Shown here one piece after another: positions 5,659 through 7,609 of a stretch of 7,609 bases of DNA. Source of the DNA: an uncultured Oscillibacter sp. (GTDB lineage: Bacteria > Bacillota > Clostridia > Oscillospirales > Oscillospiraceae); contig NZ_CAJTUX010000093.1 in NCBI RefSeq assembly GCF_910579365.1, positions 1 to 7,609 of the forward strand, read 5' to 3'. Position numbers and translations under genes: made by a program. Position 1 is the first letter of the stretch; the number at the start of each line of letters is the position of its first letter. The notes below the pieces were generated by a model. The model was not told the origin of the DNA. It worked only from the letters and a program-made list of their open reading frames with translations, and searched no databases.

Positions 5659-5678
5659 ACCCCCCGCCAGAACCGGAA
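5561..5678 (+). promoter_or_regulatory. Region 1:2 pairing of the ilv attenuator (protector stem)
   Basis: TTCTGGTTCTGG (5561-5572), inside the Ile-Leu-Val-Leu codons, can pair with CCAGAACCGGAA (5667-5678) over 12 positions with one G·T pair. GGTTCTGG occurs again at 5580-5587 and can make an alternative 8-10 pair stem with the same target. A ribosome stalled on these codons would block this pairing and free region 2. Confidence 0.75.
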
Positions 5679-5692
5679 CTCTTGCAAGTCCG
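5674..5692 (+). promoter_or_regulatory. Region 2:3 antiterminator stem of the ilv attenuator
   Basis: CGGAaCT (5674-5680) pairs with AGTCCG (5687-5692) with one bulged A and a 6-base loop. It uses the same AAGTCCG that forms the 5' arm of the terminator, so the two are mutually exclusive. It should form when region 2 is freed by ribosome stalling on Ile/Leu/Val codons. Confidence 0.7.
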
Positions 5693-5728
5693 TGACCCGA
5701 CGAAGGGCCGCGGACTTATTTGTTTTTT
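5686..5728 (+). terminator. Attenuator terminator upstream of ilvB (region 3:4)
   Basis: AAGTCCGTGACCC (5686-5698) pairs with GGGCCGCGGACTT (5705-5717). There is one T·G pair (5693/5710), one mismatch (5695/5708) and a 6-base loop. ATTTG and six T follow, ending at 5728. It lies after the leader-peptide stop and just before the ilvB ribosome site, the position of a conditional terminator. Confidence 0.9.
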
Positions 5729-5734
5729 GCGGCG

Positions 5735-5741
5735 AAAGGAG
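5735..5741 (+). promoter_or_regulatory. Ribosome site fixing the ilvB start
   Basis: AAAGGAG lies 10 bases before ATG 5752. An in-frame ATG at 5692 falls inside the terminator stem and has no ribosome site, so 5752 is the start. Confidence 0.85.
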
Positions 5742-5751
5742 CTTGGGACTT

Positions 5752-7383
5752 ATGGAACTGACAGGCGCTCAAATTTTGACGGAAGGTCTGGCCCGGGAGG
5801 GTGTGGAGCGGGTCTTCGGCTACGCCGGGGCCACCATCTGCCCCATCGCCGACGCCCTGCGGGAAGACCCCAATCTTGACTACACCCTGGTCCGCACGGA
5901 GCAGAACGCCGGGCACATGGCCTCGGGCTATGCCCGGGTGACGGGGAAGACGGGGGTGTGTATCGTCACCTCCGGCCCGGGAGCCACGAACCTCATTACC
6001 GGCGTGGCCACGGCATACATGGACTCCATCCCCCTGGTGGCCATCACGGGGCAGGTGCCCTCCAACCTCCTGGGGCGGGACATCTTCCAGGAGGTGGACA
6101 TCACCGGCGCGGTGACTCCCTTCACCAAGCACTGCTATCTGGTGAAGGACGCGGCCCAGCTTCCCGTGGTGCTGAAGGAGGCCTTCCACATCGCCTCCAC
6201 CGGCCGGCCGGGTCCGGTGCTCATCGACATCCCGGTGGATGTGCAGGAGCAGATGGTGGCGGACGTGGCGTTCCCGGAGGAGGTCCGCATCCGGGGCTAC
6301 AACCCCAGCGTCCGGGGCAACGACAAACAGATCGCCAACGTGGCCATGGCCATCGGCCTGGCCCAGCGGCCGGTGCTGTGCGCCGGAGGCGGCGTGTTCC
6401 TGGCCCACGCGGAGGAGGAGCTTCGCCTCTTCGCCGAGTCCACCGGCATCCCGGTGGTGACGACGATGATGGGCCTGAGCCTCCTGCCCACGGAGCACCC
6501 GCTGAACATGGGCATGATCGGGGCCCACGGCAACACCACCGCCAACAAGGCCCTGGTGAAGTCGGACCTTCTCATCATGATCGGCACCCGGGTGGCGGAC
6601 CGGGCCATCGTCTCCCCGGACGAGATTCAGCGGCGCATGGCCAACATCCACATCGACGTGGACCCCGCCGAGATCGGGAAGAACATGCAGTCCACCCTCC
6701 CCCTGGTGGGGGACGCCAAGGTCATCCTCCGCCAGCTGATGGAGCGGGGGGCCAAGGCGGACTGCGGCGAGTGGCGGGAAATGCTTCAGGACCTCCGCCG
6801 GACGAACCTGGGCCGGGGCTATCCCGCGAAGGAGGGGTATGTCTTCCCGGGCCGTCTCCTGCGCCTTTTGGGCGAGCGCCTGCGGGAGGACGCCGCCGTC
6901 TGCGTGGACGTGGGGCAGAACCAGATCTGGGCCTGCAAGCATCTGCGGCTCAAGGGGGCGCGGTTTTTGACCAGCGGGGGCCTTGGGACCATGGGCTACG
7001 CCATTCCCTGCGCTGTGGGCGTGAAGACCGCCCAGCCGGCGCGGCAGGTGGTGGCCATCTGCGGGGACGGGTCCTTCCAGATGTCCATGAACGAGCTGGC
7101 CGCCGTGAAGGCCGGGGGCTTTGACCTGAAGATCGTTCTCTTCCGCAACGGCGTGCTGGGCCTGGTGAACCAGATTCAAAGCAAGGAGCCCTACCACGGC
7201 CCCTTCGGCGTGCGGCTGGAGGGGGACCCGGACTTTGCCGCGGTCGCCGCCGCCTACGGCATCCCCAGCCTGACCCTCCGGGACGAGGGAAAGGCGGAGG
7301 AGACCCTGGACCGCTTCCTGGGTATGGAGGGGCCCTGCCTCCTCATCGCGGAGGTGAGCCCCGAGTGGAAAACCACGGACTGA
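5752..7383 (+). CDS. ilvB: Acetolactate synthase, catalytic (large) subunit
   Basis: This 543-residue ThDP-, FAD- and Mg-dependent enzyme is expected to join two pyruvates, or pyruvate and 2-oxobutyrate, in the first common step of valine, leucine and isoleucine synthesis. The catalytic glutamate is E50 in RTEQ, SGPGATN is at 74-80, QEVDITGAVTPFTKH is at 113-127, the FAD/central domain lies at about 190-330, SGGLGTMGYAIP is at 408-419, and the ThDP-Mg motif runs from GDGSF at 438-442 to N466. Two features are odd. The usual QWQ motif reads QIQ, with I475 in place of the Trp that favours 2-oxobutyrate. The protein also ends at VSPEWKTTD without the usual PMVPPG-like tail. It is followed after 16 bases by the small-subunit gene. 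Other ThDP enzymes of this fold are possible, but the ilvN neighbour and ilv attenuator make acetolactate synthase by far the best call. Confidence 0.93.
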   Translation: MELTGAQILTEGLAREGVERVFGYAGATICPIADALREDPNLDYTLVRTEQNAGHMASGYARVTGKTGVCIVTSGPGATNLITGVATAYMDSIPLVAITGQVPSNLLGRDIFQEVDITGAVTPFTKHCYLVKDAAQLPVVLKEAFHIASTGRPGPVLIDIPVDVQEQMVADVAFPEEVRIRGYNPSVRGNDKQIANVAMAIGLAQRPVLCAGGGVFLAHAEEELRLFAESTGIPVVTTMMGLSLLPTEHPLNMGMIGAHGNTTANKALVKSDLLIMIGTRVADRAIVSPDEIQRRMANIHIDVDPAEIGKNMQSTLPLVGDAKVILRQLMERGAKADCGEWREMLQDLRRTNLGRGYPAKEGYVFPGRLLRLLGERLREDAAVCVDVGQNQIWACKHLRLKGARFLTSGGLGTMGYAIPCAVGVKTAQPARQVVAICGDGSFQMSMNELAAVKAGGFDLKIVLFRNGVLGLVNQIQSKEPYHGPFGVRLEGDPDFAAVAAAYGIPSLTLRDEGKAEETLDRFLGMEGPCLLIAEVSPEWKTTD

Positions 7384-7399
7384 ACGGGAGGAGAGAAGG

Positions 7400-7609
7400 A
7401 TGAAACAGACGATTTCCATTTTGGTGGAGAACCGGGCGGGCGTGCTGAACCGCGTCGCGAGTTTGTTCTCCCGCCGGGCCTTCAACATTGACTCCCTGGC
7501 TGTGGGGGTGACGGACGACCCGTCGCTGTCCCGGATGACCATCATTGTGGACAACGGCAACAGCGTGGTGGAGCAGGTGGAAAAGCAGCTGAACAAGCTC
7601 ATTGAGGTC
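7400..7609 (+). CDS. ilvN: Acetolactate synthase, regulatory (small) subunit, N-terminal part (cut by window edge)
   Basis: Seventy codons are present before the edge. MKQTISILVENRAGVLNRVA opens the ACT domain, followed by SLFSRRAFNIDSLAVG at residues 21-36 and SRMTIIVD at 44-51. These are the standard IlvN/IlvH features for binding the feedback inhibitor valine and for activating the large subunit. GGAGGAG lies 6 bases before ATG 7400. The 16-base gap after ilvB shows cotranscription, so it shares the leader attenuator. The second half of the protein, including any C-terminal domain, is outside the window. Confidence 0.95.
   Translation, partial: MKQTISILVENRAGVLNRVASLFSRRAFNIDSLAVGVTDDPSLSRMTIIVDNGNSVVEQVEKQLNKLIEV

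Noticed and set aside
5692..5751. ATG at 5692 as the ilvB start
   Set aside because: It lies inside the terminator stem, has no ribosome site and adds residues absent from acetolactate synthases.
5437..5751. T-box riboswitch upstream of ilvB
   Set aside because: No AGGGTGGNACCGCG-type antiterminator bulge or specifier-loop stem is visible, and the peptide-based attenuator explains the terminator.
1..7609. CRISPR arrays, tRNA or rRNA genes, transposases
   Set aside because: No regularly spaced repeats, no cloverleaf-like or rRNA-like sequence and no transposase motifs were seen on either strand.

Overview
The window looks like chromosomal DNA from an anaerobic, fairly GC-rich member of the Clostridia, most likely an Oscillospiraceae-type gut bacterium. 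This is inferred from the GC-rich, C-ending codon use, AT-rich intergenic sigma-A-type promoters, strong AGGAGG-like ribosome sites, and the protein families present. The species cannot be named from sequence alone.

Left part (1-4292): a YheO-like PAS-domain regulator, cut by the window edge, runs leftward. It is divergent from a rightward series of three genes: a YgeY-type M20 metallohydrolase, a YgeW-type knotted carbamoyltransferase and a carbamate kinase. These resemble part of the E. coli ygeW-ygeX-ygeY-hyuA-yqeA region and of gut-bacterial anaerobic purine/urate catabolism clusters. A plausible scheme is that the hydrolase frees a ureido compound, the carbamoyltransferase phosphorolyses it to carbamoyl phosphate, and the kinase makes ATP from that. 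The diaminopropionate ammonia-lyase YgeX is not in this window. The gaps between these genes are unusually long (about 220 and 100 bases) and hold palindromic repeats and hairpins. A bidirectional terminator closes the unit.

Middle (4306-5257): a convergent PfkB-family sugar/nucleoside-type kinase of unknown substrate, with its own promoter.

Right part (5402-7609): an ilvB-ilvN operon (acetolactate synthase, branched-chain amino acid synthesis). Its leader of about 315 bases shows a full ribosome-mediated attenuator. It has a promoter, a 47-residue leader peptide with 14 Ile/Leu/Val in 16 residues, a region-1:region-2 pairing, an antiterminator and an intrinsic terminator just before the ilvB ribosome site. 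The catalytic subunit carries Ile where most acetolactate synthases have the substrate-selecting Trp, and its usual C-terminal tail is missing. The leader attenuator and the altered enzyme are the most interesting items here.
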